Assembly (NCBI GenBank): GCA_025612245.1
Contig: JAAXKQ010000011.1
Coordinates: 1-64,000, forward strand
Reading direction: 5' to 3'
Source: Ignavibacteria bacterium
GTDB taxonomy: Bacteria; Bacteroidota; Ignavibacteria; Ignavibacteriales; SURF-24
DNA length: 64,000 nucleotides
Shown: piece by piece, positions 7,068 to 15,563 of the stretch
How the letters are laid out: each line of letters starts with the position of its first letter
Position numbering within the stretch: the stretch's first letter is position 1
Program-made: the position numbers and the translations under genes
The notes under the pieces: generated by a model
Told to the model about the DNA's origin: nothing
Seen by the model: only the letters and a program-made list of their open reading frames with translations
Databases searched by the model: none

Positions 7068-10000
7068 TCAGAACCGGGCTAACTTTTCTACATCTTCAAT
7101 CGTAATGGTCATAAGGTCTTCATCGTTCAAGTCACTGAGTTTTGAAATCCTTTCTTCCTGGTTTCCTATGGTTTCATAAAATATCTGACGCGCCGTGCGC
7201 GCATTGCCGAAATTCTTGTCCCTCTTTATATATATGCGGTTGAATATCTCCAGCAAAAACTGAAGGGCACCTTCATCCAGCTTGTAGCCGCTTTCGTCTG
7301 CAATGTTGGCTGCAATCTCAAGCATCTGCCGCGGTGAATAATCCTCAAACATCAGTATGTTGGAAAAACGGGATTTTAAGCCGGGATTGGAATTCAAAAA
7401 CCGGTTCATTTCATCAGGATATCCCGCCGTTATTACGGCAAACTGCCCCTTGAAATCTTCCATCCTTTTTAAGAGCGTGTCTATCGCTTCCTGGCCGAAA
7501 TCATTCCCGTTCCGGGAGAGGGTATAAGCCTCGTCAATAAAAAGCGTGCCGCCAATGGCCTGCCTTATAACTTCATCTGTCTTAAGCGCTGTCTGCCCCT
7601 GGTAGCCTGCAACAAGAGAGGCGCGGTCCACTTCAACTAAATGCCCCTTTTCCAGGAGCCCCATTTCCTTGTAAATCCTGCTCAAAAGCCTTGCTACGGT
7701 TGTCTTTCCCGTTCCAGGATTCCCGAGGAAAACCGCGTTAATATTTTTTTCAATTACCGACAGGCCCCTTTTTTCCCTTAACCTGGCTACCTTCAGTCCT
7801 GAAACCAGCTTTTCGACGCTCTTTTTTACCTGATCCAGGCCAGTCAGGTTCTTGAGCTCCTGCATGCAGTGGTTGAGCTGCTCTATGTCGCCTTCAACCC
7901 TGAAAGATTTCCTTTCCCCGGGTGCGGAAATTATGCTTCGTAAATCCGGGAGCCTTACCGTTCTTGTTTCATCTTCACTTCTTAAATCTTCCGGCATTTC
8001 AGCCAGCCTTAGCATCTGATTTTTCAGCGCGGCCTCAACAAGGTTTCTTACAATTCGGGCGTTGCCGAAGGACTTGTCGCGATTCCTGAAAAGTGTGTTA
8101 TAATGTTTCCTTAAGGGTTCGTGAGCTTCCTTTTCCAGGCTGAATCCTTTTCCGGAAAGCATGGAAAGCGTTATTTCCAGGAGGTCGTCCGGGTTATAGT
8201 CCTCAAACGTAATTGTTTTCGTGAACCTCGATTTCAGTCCGGGGTTGCTCTCAAGGAAGCTTTTCATCTCTTCTGTATAACCCGCGGCTATAACAATGAA
8301 CTTGTCGCGGTCGTCTTCCATTCTTTTAAGCAGTGTGTCAATTGCTTCACGTCCCTGACTGTCGTTGCCGTCCTTGCGGTTAACAAGCGTGTAGGCTTCG
8401 TCAATAAAAAGCGTGCCTCCAATGGCCTGGTCAATAAGCTCAGTGGTCTGTATTGCTGTCTGCCCCGTGTAAGCTGAAACCAGCTTCTGCCTGTCGGCCT
8501 CAATAAGGTGCCCTCGCGGCAGTATACCGAGAGCCGAAATGATCTCACTGTAAATTCTTGCAACCGTGGTTTTCCCGGTTCCGGGATTTCCAAGGAATAC
8601 AACGTGCGAAAGGAACCTTTTTTGAAGGTCTTCTCCCTGTAGCGCCAGGTACCGGGCTAGCTTTACCGTATCCCTGATTTCTTTTTTAACCGATTCAATA
8701 CCGGAGAGGCTGTTGATCTTCTTTAGGGCCCTTCCGAGGGCTTCCTCGTCAATTGGAATTGCAATACTTTTCTGCTTGCTTACGGCAAGTATCATCCTTA
8801 TGTCATCACCCGTAATTGTGGTCATTGCCTGCTTCGACTTTTCCTGGTCGCTGAGCTTTATAAACCTCCGGCTCAGCTGAAGCTTTGCTTCGTTAAAGAA
8901 CTTGCTTACCAGGCGGGCGTTGCCGAATGACTTATCCCTTTTCCTGTACAGGCGCGTGAACTCTCTCTTTAAGAGTTCAAGAGCTTCCTCGTCCGGATTG
9001 TATTCTTCCAGGGATGCTGCGGACTTGAATATCTCAAGGAGCTCTTCGGGTGAATAGTCCTCAAACTCAAACTGGCGGGTGAAGCGCGATTTAAGCCCCG
9101 GGTTGGAGGCCAAAAAAGCCTGCATTTCCTCCGGGTAGCCCGCCGCAATGACTACAAATTCACCCTTGTGGTCTTCCATTCTTTTAAGAAGTGTGTCAAT
9201 GGCTTCCTGTCCGAAATCCTGTCCACTGCCCGATTTTTTTACAAGAGTGTATGCCTCGTCAATAAAGAGAACTCCTCCCATGGCTTCAGCTACCAGCTTG
9301 TCGGTTTTAATTGCGGTCTCTCCAATGTACTGGCCTACGAGTCCGGCGCGGTCCACTTCAACAACGTGTCCTTTCTCCAAAAATCCCGTTGCCTTAAGTA
9401 TCTTCCCGAGCATTCTGGCTATTGTGGTTTTGCCCGTCCCGGGGTTCCCCTGGAAGATGCAGTGCAGTGTAAAACTCGAGCCTCCGGAAAGTCCGAGCCT
9501 TTGCCTTTCATTCTGGAATTCGAGATAGCTCATAAAATCTCTGATGGATTCTTTCACCTTTTTCAGGCCGGTGAAGCTGTCGAGCTTTTTTAAGAGCGCC
9601 GGAAGCGATTCTTCCTCTTGAAGCTGCTCTTCTATTGAAGACATGGGAGAATAGGAATTTCTGCTGCTAAACCCGGGGCGGCTTAACACGGTGTTCATGT
9701 CCTCTTCGTACGGAATCTGGTTTTCAATAACTCCGGTTGACGTCCTTGGCTCAGGCGACTGCTCAATTTCCGTATTACCTATTAAAAACCAGCGTTCGCA
9801 AACTTTCTCTTCTTCAACAAAAATTTCAAGCTTCCCCTGGCCTTTTTCCCAATACCCTGGAACGTCAGCTCCCCAGTACTGAATGAAGGTGGCTTCCTCC
9901 CAGTTCCTGTCAATAAGGACCTCAAAGTCGTTCTCGCCCTTTAGCTCCCCTTCAAGGTACCATAAGGCCTTTCCAAAGAGCTTAAAATCCCTCAGCCCAT

Positions 10001-11117
10001 AGCAAGGATTTACAAGGAAGAGTTCAGCTCCTATAAAGGAAGTTCTATCTTTATCAAACTGTACTAGGTACCTCTTTACGCCGCCTTTTCTGATGGAATT
10101 AAAGGGAAACATTTTTGCATCCAGAAACTCAGAGGCTCTGCCGGGAAAACTCCTGAAATCAATTCTTTTCTTAAGACTTATAATGGTGTTCGAAGTTTCT
10201 TCTGGAAGTATGTCCTTTTGCGTCTCTAATTCTTCCGTACTCTCCTGGTTCTGAACTTGAGCCGAGACTCCCTGTGTCTCGTCACCATCTTTTCTTTTGC
10301 AGAGTCTTAAAAGCTCTGTGTGTAAAGCCCTGAACTCAGGGCTTGTTGTAAGCGTTTCCTTTAGCTTTTCTGCTTTCTGAAGGGCAGGAAGGTACTGGAA
10401 AAGGGCAATCATGGCGCGAAGTTCCAGCAGGTGTGCCTTGTTTAATACTTCTTCGGAAGCACTTTCTGCAATCTGACTGCCTGAAGAAATGACCTTTCTT
10501 GCAATAAGAAGTGTAAACCAGTTCTCTCCATAGCCAAGCGCCTTTTCCGCCTCTTCTATAAGCTTTATATCCAAACCTTCATTTTCTTCAAAGAGGTCAT
10601 TATATCCTGCTGCAATCCTGTACCACTTTTTAATTTCTTTTAGCCTGGAGGAGGCATTTTCGCCAGCAAGCAGAATGGCTTTTTCAATTTCTTCAAGCGC
10701 CTCAGGGTATCTTCCAATCCCGGCCAGGCTGCCGGCTTTACTCAGGTAAGCCGAGGATAACAGGTCCTCCCCGTTTTTAATTGCCACGTTAAGATCGCTC
10801 AAAGCCCCTTCATAAATGCTCATGCGGCTTAGGAGAAGTCCCCTTTGCAATCGCGAATTCATGCTGCTTTCATCCGATTCCACGGCCAGATTTGCCAGTT
10901 CAAGAGCTTTAGCGGGGTATCCGTTTTCCAGAAGTGCCCGTGCGTGGCATATAATAGCACTGCTTTCGTTCGGAATGGCATCGTATACCTCCCGGGAGAT
11001 TTCAAGAGCCTGCTGAAAATTTCCGTTCCTCAGGTGCTCATAAGCCTTAACAAGGAGCTCTTTTACGTCGAGCGGTGTGCTATTTATATCTTTTACTTTC
11101 ATATTTCTTAGTTGCAA
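7068..11117 (-). CDS. TPR protein with three CbbX-type AAA+ ATPase modules
   Basis: 1349 residues. The N-terminus (about 10-270) is built of TPR-like helix pairs (e.g. GNFQQALEISREVYDAIPNE). A predicted beta-rich segment lies at about 320-460. Three AAA+ modules of the CbbX/SpoVK/EccA type follow, with Walker A GNPGTGKTT near residues 560, 846 and 1135, each followed by Walker B LFIDEAYTL and a sensor/arginine-finger segment NPGLKSRF. All three keep the ATP motifs, so all are predicted active. The likely role is an ATP-driven remodeller of protein complexes, with TPRs for partner binding; the partner is not evident from neighbours. It appears to be a single-gene unit. Most relatives carry one or two AAA+ modules. 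Confidence 0.85.
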   Translation of the reverse strand: MQLRNMKVKDINSTPLDVKELLVKAYEHLRNGNFQQALEISREVYDAIPNESSAIICHARALLENGYPAKALELANLAVESDESSMNSRLQRGLLLSRMSIYEGALSDLNVAIKNGEDLLSSAYLSKAGSLAGIGRYPEALEEIEKAILLAGENASSRLKEIKKWYRIAAGYNDLFEENEGLDIKLIEEAEKALGYGENWFTLLIARKVISSGSQIAESASEEVLNKAHLLELRAMIALFQYLPALQKAEKLKETLTTSPEFRALHTELLRLCKRKDGDETQGVSAQVQNQESTEELETQKDILPEETSNTIISLKKRIDFRSFPGRASEFLDAKMFPFNSIRKGGVKRYLVQFDKDRTSFIGAELFLVNPCYGLRDFKLFGKALWYLEGELKGENDFEVLIDRNWEEATFIQYWGADVPGYWEKGQGKLEIFVEEEKVCERWFLIGNTEIEQSPEPRTSTGVIENQIPYEEDMNTVLSRPGFSSRNSYSPMSSIEEQLQEEESLPALLKKLDSFTGLKKVKESIRDFMSYLEFQNERQRLGLSGGSSFTLHCIFQGNPGTGKTTIARMLGKILKATGFLEKGHVVEVDRAGLVGQYIGETAIKTDKLVAEAMGGVLFIDEAYTLVKKSGSGQDFGQEAIDTLLKRMEDHKGEFVVIAAGYPEEMQAFLASNPGLKSRFTRQFEFEDYSPEELLEIFKSAASLEEYNPDEEALELLKREFTRLYRKRDKSFGNARLVSKFFNEAKLQLSRRFIKLSDQEKSKQAMTTITGDDIRMILAVSKQKSIAIPIDEEALGRALKKINSLSGIESVKKEIRDTVKLARYLALQGEDLQKRFLSHVVFLGNPGTGKTTVARIYSEIISALGILPRGHLIEADRQKLVSAYTGQTAIQTTELIDQAIGGTLFIDEAYTLVNRKDGNDSQGREAIDTLLKRMEDDRDKFIVIAAGYTEEMKSFLESNPGLKSRFTKTITFEDYNPDDLLEITLSMLSGKGFSLEKEAHEPLRKHYNTLFRNRDKSFGNARIVRNLVEAALKNQMLRLAEMPEDLRSEDETRTVRLPDLRSIISAPGERKSFRVEGDIEQLNHCMQELKNLTGLDQVKKSVEKLVSGLKVARLREKRGLSVIEKNINAVFLGNPGTGKTTVARLLSRIYKEMGLLEKGHLVEVDRASLVAGYQGQTALKTDEVIRQAIGGTLFIDEAYTLSRNGNDFGQEAIDTLLKRMEDFKGQFAVITAGYPDEMNRFLNSNPGLKSRFSNILMFEDYSPRQMLEIAANIADESGYKLDEGALQFLLEIFNRIYIKRDKNFGNARTARQIFYETIGNQEERISKLSDLNDEDLMTITIEDVEKLARF

Positions 11118-11165
11118 GAATATTTTCTACCGGCGCGCATGTTCTGTTTACTTAAAACGTGATGC

Positions 11166-11184
11166 TTCAGGCTTTAAGCCTGAA
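11166..11184. repeat. 19-bp palindrome in intergenic region
   Basis: TTCAGGCTT, T, AAGCCTGAA: perfect 9-bp arms around one base, about 50 bases upstream of the AAA+ gene start. A 14-bp palindrome (AATTCCCGGGAATT) lies at 11233-11246. Either could be an operator or an mRNA hairpin. No other feature was found in the 295-base gap. Confidence 0.35.
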
Positions 11185-11412
11185 CTTTGAAAAGGTTCAG
11201 CAAATATATAATATTTTTCTTCAAAAATCCGGAATTCCCGGGAATTTACTATCGAAAGAAACCTTAAATTTATTGAACCCGCACCAGGAAATCCGTCAGG
11301 TTGGTTATGACTTAAAGCAGTGAAATTCAGAAAATAAATTTCTTTTTGAACTTCCCGGAATTTCCTGCGTCTAAATTTACAGAAGGGTCAAGATTTTAAG
11401 CATGGAGGATTT

Positions 11413-12078
11413 ATGAAAAGATTATTACTCGTATCAGCTCTGTTATTTCTCGTTTTTGCCGGCTGTCACGGCCTCGGGTTCAACTGCCACGGCATTGGCG
11501 TAAGAGGCAGCGGCGTAAGCAGGGAAGAAAGCCGCTCAATAAGCGGTTTTGATGCCCTGGATATTGGCGGGGCGTATGAAGTGGACATTATATGCGGAAG
11601 TACGCCTGGCGTAACTATCGACGCTGAAAGCAATATTCTGCCCCTGATCAAGTCGGAAATAAGCGGAAATACACTGCATATTTATAATGCCAAGAGCATT
11701 AGCCCAAGAAAAAAAATCAGGATCAAGATTACAACGGCTAACGTCGACATACTGGAGACTTCAGGCGCAAGCAACATTTCAGTTGAAAAGATTAATAACG
11801 AAAGAATAAAGGTTGACGCCAGCGGCGCCGGAAAGATCTACTTATCGGGGAAAACCGGGATGCTGAGGGTAAGCCTTTCAGGAGCAGTAAAGCTGGAAGG
11901 AAGGGACCTCCGTGCGGATAATGTAAACGTAGAGATAAGCGGAGCCTCGAAGGCCGACGTTTATGCCTCCACGGAATTAAGAGCCGACATTTCCGGTGTA
12001 GGCAGCGTCGATTACTACGGAAATCCAAAGAATGTAAGAAGGAGTGTCTCAGGCATCGGATCAATTAACGAAAAGTGA
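11413..12078 (+). CDS. DUF2807 (GIN domain) lipoprotein
   Basis: 221 residues. Lipoprotein signal peptide with lipobox VFAGC (Cys at 18), then the DUF2807 'auto-transporter adhesin head GIN' pattern: FDALDIGGAYEVDI near the start, followed by right-handed repeat units ending in SGAS/SGAG/SGAV (ETSGASNIS, DASGAGKIY, SLSGAVKLE, EISGASKAD, DISGVGSVDYYG). These proteins are common in Bacteroidetes relatives, are exported, and have no firmly established function. GGAGG lies six bases before the ATG. A strong terminator follows. Confidence 0.85.
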   Translation: MKRLLLVSALLFLVFAGCHGLGFNCHGIGVRGSGVSREESRSISGFDALDIGGAYEVDIICGSTPGVTIDAESNILPLIKSEISGNTLHIYNAKSISPRKKIRIKITTANVDILETSGASNISVEKINNERIKVDASGAGKIYLSGKTGMLRVSLSGAVKLEGRDLRADNVNVEISGASKADVYASTELRADISGVGSVDYYGNPKNVRRSVSGIGSINEK

Positions 12079-12110
12079 CTGATGACCTGCTTCAATTATT
12101 GAAACTCCCG

Positions 12111-12150
12111 AAAAAGGAATGCCACTCTGAAACCGGCATTCCTTTTTTTT
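12111..12150 (+). terminator. Rho-independent terminator
   Basis: AAGGAATGCC pairs with GGCATTCCTT and runs directly into a T-tract of nine. The A-run on the other side could let it work in both directions. Confidence 0.85.
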
Positions 12151-12252
12151 TATGCCTTTTTCCCCCTGTTCGGGTGCTCTACTGTCTTCTTGAAATTGAA
12201 TCTTTCTTAAATTGAATGTATCTTTTGAAAGCAACAAATTCAGGAAACATAA

Positions 12253-12744
12253 ATGGAAAACTATAGTCCGCAAATAGCTATAATAATGGGCAGCGATTCA
12301 GATCTGCCCGTAATGAAGGAAGCAGCTGCAATATGCGATCAGTTCGGCGTGATGTTCGAGTTAAAGATTATTTCTGCACACCGTACGCCTCACATGCTGG
12401 CTGAATATGCTACAGAAGCAATAAACAGGGGGATAAAGGTAATTATTGCAGGCGCCGGCGGCGCGGCACACCTGCCGGGAGTAACGGCAGCCTATACACC
12501 GCTTCCCGTTATCGGGGTTCCAATACTAAGCAAGGCCTTAAACGGCCTGGATTCTCTTTTATCAATCGTACAGATGCCTTCGGGTATCCCGGTAGCTACC
12601 GTGGCAATCGGGGGAGCCAAGAACGCGGCGCTCCTGGCCATACAGATTCTGGCAGTGGAGGATAAAAGCCTTCTTGAAAAGATGAAATCCTATAAGAAAA
12701 AGCTCGCCGAGGAATCGGCAGCAAAGAACAATGCAATAGGGTAA
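12253..12744 (+). CDS. purE: N5-carboxyaminoimidazole ribonucleotide mutase
   Basis: 163 residues, the full length of class I PurE. It converts N5-CAIR to CAIR in purine synthesis in the cytoplasm. The substrate loop [10 protein letters not shown] is at the N-terminus, followed by the conserved SAHRTP and the [10 protein letters not shown] and [17 protein letters not shown] segments. The companion purK is not in the window. It sits alone between two terminator-like hairpins, so it is probably a single-gene unit. Confidence 0.95.
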   Translation: MENYSPQIAIIMGSDSDLPVMKEAAAICDQFGVMFELKIISAHRTPHMLAEYATEAINRGIKVIIAGAGGAAHLPGVTAAYTPLPVIGVPILSKALNGLDSLLSIVQMPSGIPVATVAIGGAKNAALLAIQILAVEDKSLLEKMKSYKKKLAEESAAKNNAIG

Positions 12745-12778
12745 TTTCCCGGTAATTTTTTCAATTTCTCAGTTCGTA

Positions 12779-12803
12779 GCCCGGTTTGCCCACCAGACCG
12801 GGC
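12779..12803 (+). terminator. GC-rich hairpin after purE
   Basis: GCCCGGT pairs with ACCGGGC with an 11-base loop, 35 bases after the purE stop. Only a short T-run follows. Confidence 0.5.
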
Positions 12804-12895
12804 GCTTTACCTAATTCCCGCCATTTTATTCAATTTTTGAGCCATTTTGTGCAAAAAATACTCTGCATCCTGTTTTATTGCACCATTTTCTTTTC

Positions 12896-12941
12896 TTATT
12901 GTTAGGAAAATTTTAGTTATTGTTAGAAAAATTCACAATAA
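12896..12941 (+). promoter_or_regulatory. Repeated TTATTGT element upstream of hydrogenase block
   Basis: TTATTGTTAGGAAAATT (12896-12912) and TTATTGTTAGAAAAATT (12917-12933) are direct repeats exactly 21 bp apart, two helical turns. The second also faces an inverted half-site (AATTCACAATAA, ending 12941). TTGTTAG...TTCACAA resembles a Rex redox-repressor box but has a 5-base rather than 4-base spacer. Control by NADH/NAD ratio would suit a NAD(H)-linked hydrogenase operon; the regulator is inferred. Confidence 0.45.
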
Positions 12942-13000
12942 TTCCCGAATAAAAGAAATCAGATAGCCTTGTTCTAATTAAAAAACGAACTATGGGGCCG

Positions 13001-13016
13001 TGGCATATTAATTGTA
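13001..13016 (+). promoter_or_regulatory. Possible sigma-54-like promoter
   Basis: TGGCATATTAATTGTA has GG at -24 and G at -12 with the correct 10-base gap, but the -12 C is T. It lies 34 bases before the first hydrogenase gene. No sigma-54 activator is in the window, so this is weak. Confidence 0.2.
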
Positions 13017-13049
13017 AATACATCTGTAACCAAAATAAAAGGTATTAAG

Positions 13050-13544
13050 ATGCATTCACATATTTTCTCTAATTATCCTCCCAAAGATAAAAGCAATTTA
13101 ATATCCTTGCTGCAAGAGGTGCAGAATATATATGGTTACCTACCCGAATCAGCTCTGATGGATATTAGCGAATTTCTTGATATGCCCCTGAGCAGGATCT
13201 ATGGAGTTGCTACCTTTTACAACCAGTTCAGATTAAAACCCCTTGGGAAAAACATCATAAGAGTATGCAGGGGAACAGCATGCCACGTGAAAGGTTCAGC
13301 AAACCTGTTATTTGCTTTGGAAACAGCCTTGAACTGCAAGGCAGGGGAGACCACAAGAGATAAGAATTTTACTTTGGAAGTTGTAGCTTGTATCGGAGCA
13401 TGCAGTATTGCTCCTGTGATTGTCGTAAATGATGATTATTACGGCAGGGCAACGGTTAAGGACATTCCGAAAATTCTGAAAAAATATACTGCTTCAGAAG
13501 TCGATACAGAAAAAATTGAAGAACAAACAACGAGTGAACAATGA
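13050..13544 (+). CDS. hydC: Trimeric hydrogenase NuoE-like subunit, set 1
   Basis: 164 residues of the 24-kDa/NuoE/HydC family: a helical N-terminus, then a thioredoxin-like fold binding one [2Fe-2S] cluster through C73, C78, C114 and C118 (CRGTACHVKG and CIGACSIAP). It passes electrons between the NuoF-like subunit and the hydrogenase in the soluble electron-bifurcating complex. Its stop overlaps the next start by four bases (ATGA), showing tight coupling with hydB. It is the first gene of a same-strand block that runs to 25472. A paralogue is at 21903. Confidence 0.9.
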   Translation: MHSHIFSNYPPKDKSNLISLLQEVQNIYGYLPESALMDISEFLDMPLSRIYGVATFYNQFRLKPLGKNIIRVCRGTACHVKGSANLLFALETALNCKAGETTRDKNFTLEVVACIGACSIAPVIVVNDDYYGRATVKDIPKILKKYTASEVDTEKIEEQTTSEQ

Positions 13545-15526
13545 AAACCTTTCTGGATAAATGCTGTGATGAATGCTGGCACAGCATAGAAAAACCGTGT
13601 AGCCAGTTTATTACGTGCTGCACGGAAGGACCTCTTTGTCATCACAATACCGAATGTCAGGAAAAATTCCAAAGCCTGAACAAACAACTTACCTTCAAAG
13701 AACACGACCTTCCTATTATTTTTATCGGCATGGGCACATGCGGACTGGCCTCCGGAGCAAAGAAAGTAGAAGAGGCCATTATCAGTGAATTGAAAAGACT
13801 TAATATCTCAGCCCGTATTATTGCTACAGGTTGCATCGGATACTGTGCCAAAGAAGTTATTGTTGATATTAAACTTCCGGGGCAGGACAGAATTTCTTAC
13901 TGCGAGATTGTCCCTAAAATTGTTCCCAAGTTCATTCAGAGGACCATCATTGAAAAAGGAATTTTTAAGGAAAAGCTGCTTGGAACTCACGGTAAATCCA
14001 GCAGCGAAGTCCCGAACATTAACGAAGACCCGTTCTTCAGGCATCAGCTCAAGGTTGTGCTTGAAAACTGTGGAATTATTGATCCCGTATCAATTGACGC
14101 TTACTTAAGCGCCGGAGGCTTCAAGGGGTTTGATAAAGTCCTCCGGCTCATGAAACCAGAAGGCGTTGTAAAGGAAATCCTTGCCAGCGGTCTTCGTGGT
14201 AGAGGCGGCGGCGGATTCCCTACGGGAAAAAAATGGGAGCTCGCGCTTAAAAACAAATCAGACGTAAAATACGTTATCTGCAATGCCGATGAAGGCGACC
14301 CGGGAGCGTTCATGGACCGTTCGGTCCTGGAAAGCGATCCTTACAGGGTAATTGAAGGAATGCTCATTGCGGCATACGCAATTGAGGCTACACACGGCTA
14401 CATCTACTGCCGTGCCGAATATCCGCTTGCAATTGAAAGACTTGAAAACTCCATTAAAGAGTGCAGAAAATATGGTTTATTAGGAAAAAATATACTGGGA
14501 AGCAATTTCAGCTTCGACCTGAAAGTTAAGAAGGGTGCAGGCGCTTTTGTCTGCGGTGAGGAAACAGCACTCATCGCTTCAATTGAAGGCAAAAGAGGAA
14601 TGCCTAAGCCCCGCCCGCCTTACCCGGCAAACGCTGGGCTCTGGGGAAAGCCGACCATCATAAACAATGTTGAGACGCTTGCAAACGTATCTTCCATAAT
14701 TGTAAGGGGCTCCGTCTGGTTCTCTAAGATTGGTACACCTTCAAGCAAGGGAACAAAAGTATTTGCCCTCAGCGGCAAAATTAAGAACTCTGGCCTTGTG
14801 GAAGTCCCTATGGGCGTAACGCTCGAAGATATCGTATTCAATATCGGCGGCGGAATTCCAAACAACAAGCTCTTCAAGGCTGTTCAGATCGGAGGTCCCT
14901 CGGGCGGATGCCTTCCGGACAGCGTCATTAAGACACAGGTGGACTACGAATCCTTAAAGACTGTGGGAGCCATGATGGGTTCCGGCGGCTTTGTGGTAAT
15001 GGATGAAGATACCTGTATGGTGGACATTGCAAGATTCTTCCTGACTTTCATCCAGAACGAATCCTGCGGAAAGTGTGTACCTTGCCGCGAAGGAACAAAG
15101 CGCATGCTCGAAATAATCGAAAGGATTCCAAAAAGCTACAAGAATACAAAAGACAAGCTCGATCAGCTCCAGAGGTTTAAAGGGGTTGTTCACCTCCAGC
15201 GCCTGGCTGACGTGATAAAAGACACTTCTCTTTGCGGTCTCGGACAGACTGCTCCAAACCCGGTCCTATCGGGACTCAGGTACTTCAAGGATGAATACGA
15301 AGCTCACCTCTACGACAGGAAATGCCCTGCCGGAGTCTGCAAGGAGCTCCTGACCTTTACTATCAATAATAATATCTGCAGTGGCTGCGGCCTTTGCCTC
15401 AGGAAATGCCCCAATGAAGCCATTGCAGGAGAGAAAGGACAAGCACACTACATTATACAGGATAAGTGTATTCAGTGCGGCATGTGTTTCGAATCCTGCC
15501 GTTTTAAGGCTATTGAGATAAACTAA
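13541..15526 (+). CDS. hydB: Trimeric hydrogenase NuoF-like NADH subunit, extended form, set 1
   Basis: 661 residues. Order: a Cys-rich head with eight Cys in the first 40 residues (KCCDEC...GPLCHH); a thioredoxin-like [2Fe-2S] domain (about 55-150, GTCGLASGA and GCIGYCAKE); the NuoF core binding FMN and NADH (GRGGGGFPTGKKW, CNADEGDPGAFMDR); the N3-type [4Fe-4S] site (ESCGKCVPCREG with a later Cys in SLCGLGQ); and a C-terminal pair of [4Fe-4S] sites (CSGCGLCLRKCP and CIQCGMCFESC). This is the HydB layout, where NADH meets the flavin that bifurcates electrons. The set 2 paralogue lacks both the head and the ferredoxin tail. A conventional NADH dehydrogenase subunit is ruled out by the hydrogenase gene next door. 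Confidence 0.92.
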   Translation: MKTFLDKCCDECWHSIEKPCSQFITCCTEGPLCHHNTECQEKFQSLNKQLTFKEHDLPIIFIGMGTCGLASGAKKVEEAIISELKRLNISARIIATGCIGYCAKEVIVDIKLPGQDRISYCEIVPKIVPKFIQRTIIEKGIFKEKLLGTHGKSSSEVPNINEDPFFRHQLKVVLENCGIIDPVSIDAYLSAGGFKGFDKVLRLMKPEGVVKEILASGLRGRGGGGFPTGKKWELALKNKSDVKYVICNADEGDPGAFMDRSVLESDPYRVIEGMLIAAYAIEATHGYIYCRAEYPLAIERLENSIKECRKYGLLGKNILGSNFSFDLKVKKGAGAFVCGEETALIASIEGKRGMPKPRPPYPANAGLWGKPTIINNVETLANVSSIIVRGSVWFSKIGTPSSKGTKVFALSGKIKNSGLVEVPMGVTLEDIVFNIGGGIPNNKLFKAVQIGGPSGGCLPDSVIKTQVDYESLKTVGAMMGSGGFVVMDEDTCMVDIARFFLTFIQNESCGKCVPCREGTKRMLEIIERIPKSYKNTKDKLDQLQRFKGVVHLQRLADVIKDTSLCGLGQTAPNPVLSGLRYFKDEYEAHLYDRKCPAGVCKELLTFTINNNICSGCGLCLRKCPNEAIAGEKGQAHYIIQDKCIQCGMCFESCRFKAIEIN

Positions 15527-15563
15527 TTTTTTCCGATAAAATTCGAAATAGTAGGAGTTTCTA

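Noticed and set aside
8121-8602. ORFs on both strands inside the AAA+ gene
   Set aside because: They are shadows of the conserved second AAA+ module, which explains the sequence fully.
13001-13016. Sigma-54 promoter as the main hydrogenase promoter
   Set aside because: The -12 element is imperfect and no activator is encoded nearby; kept only as a low-confidence feature.
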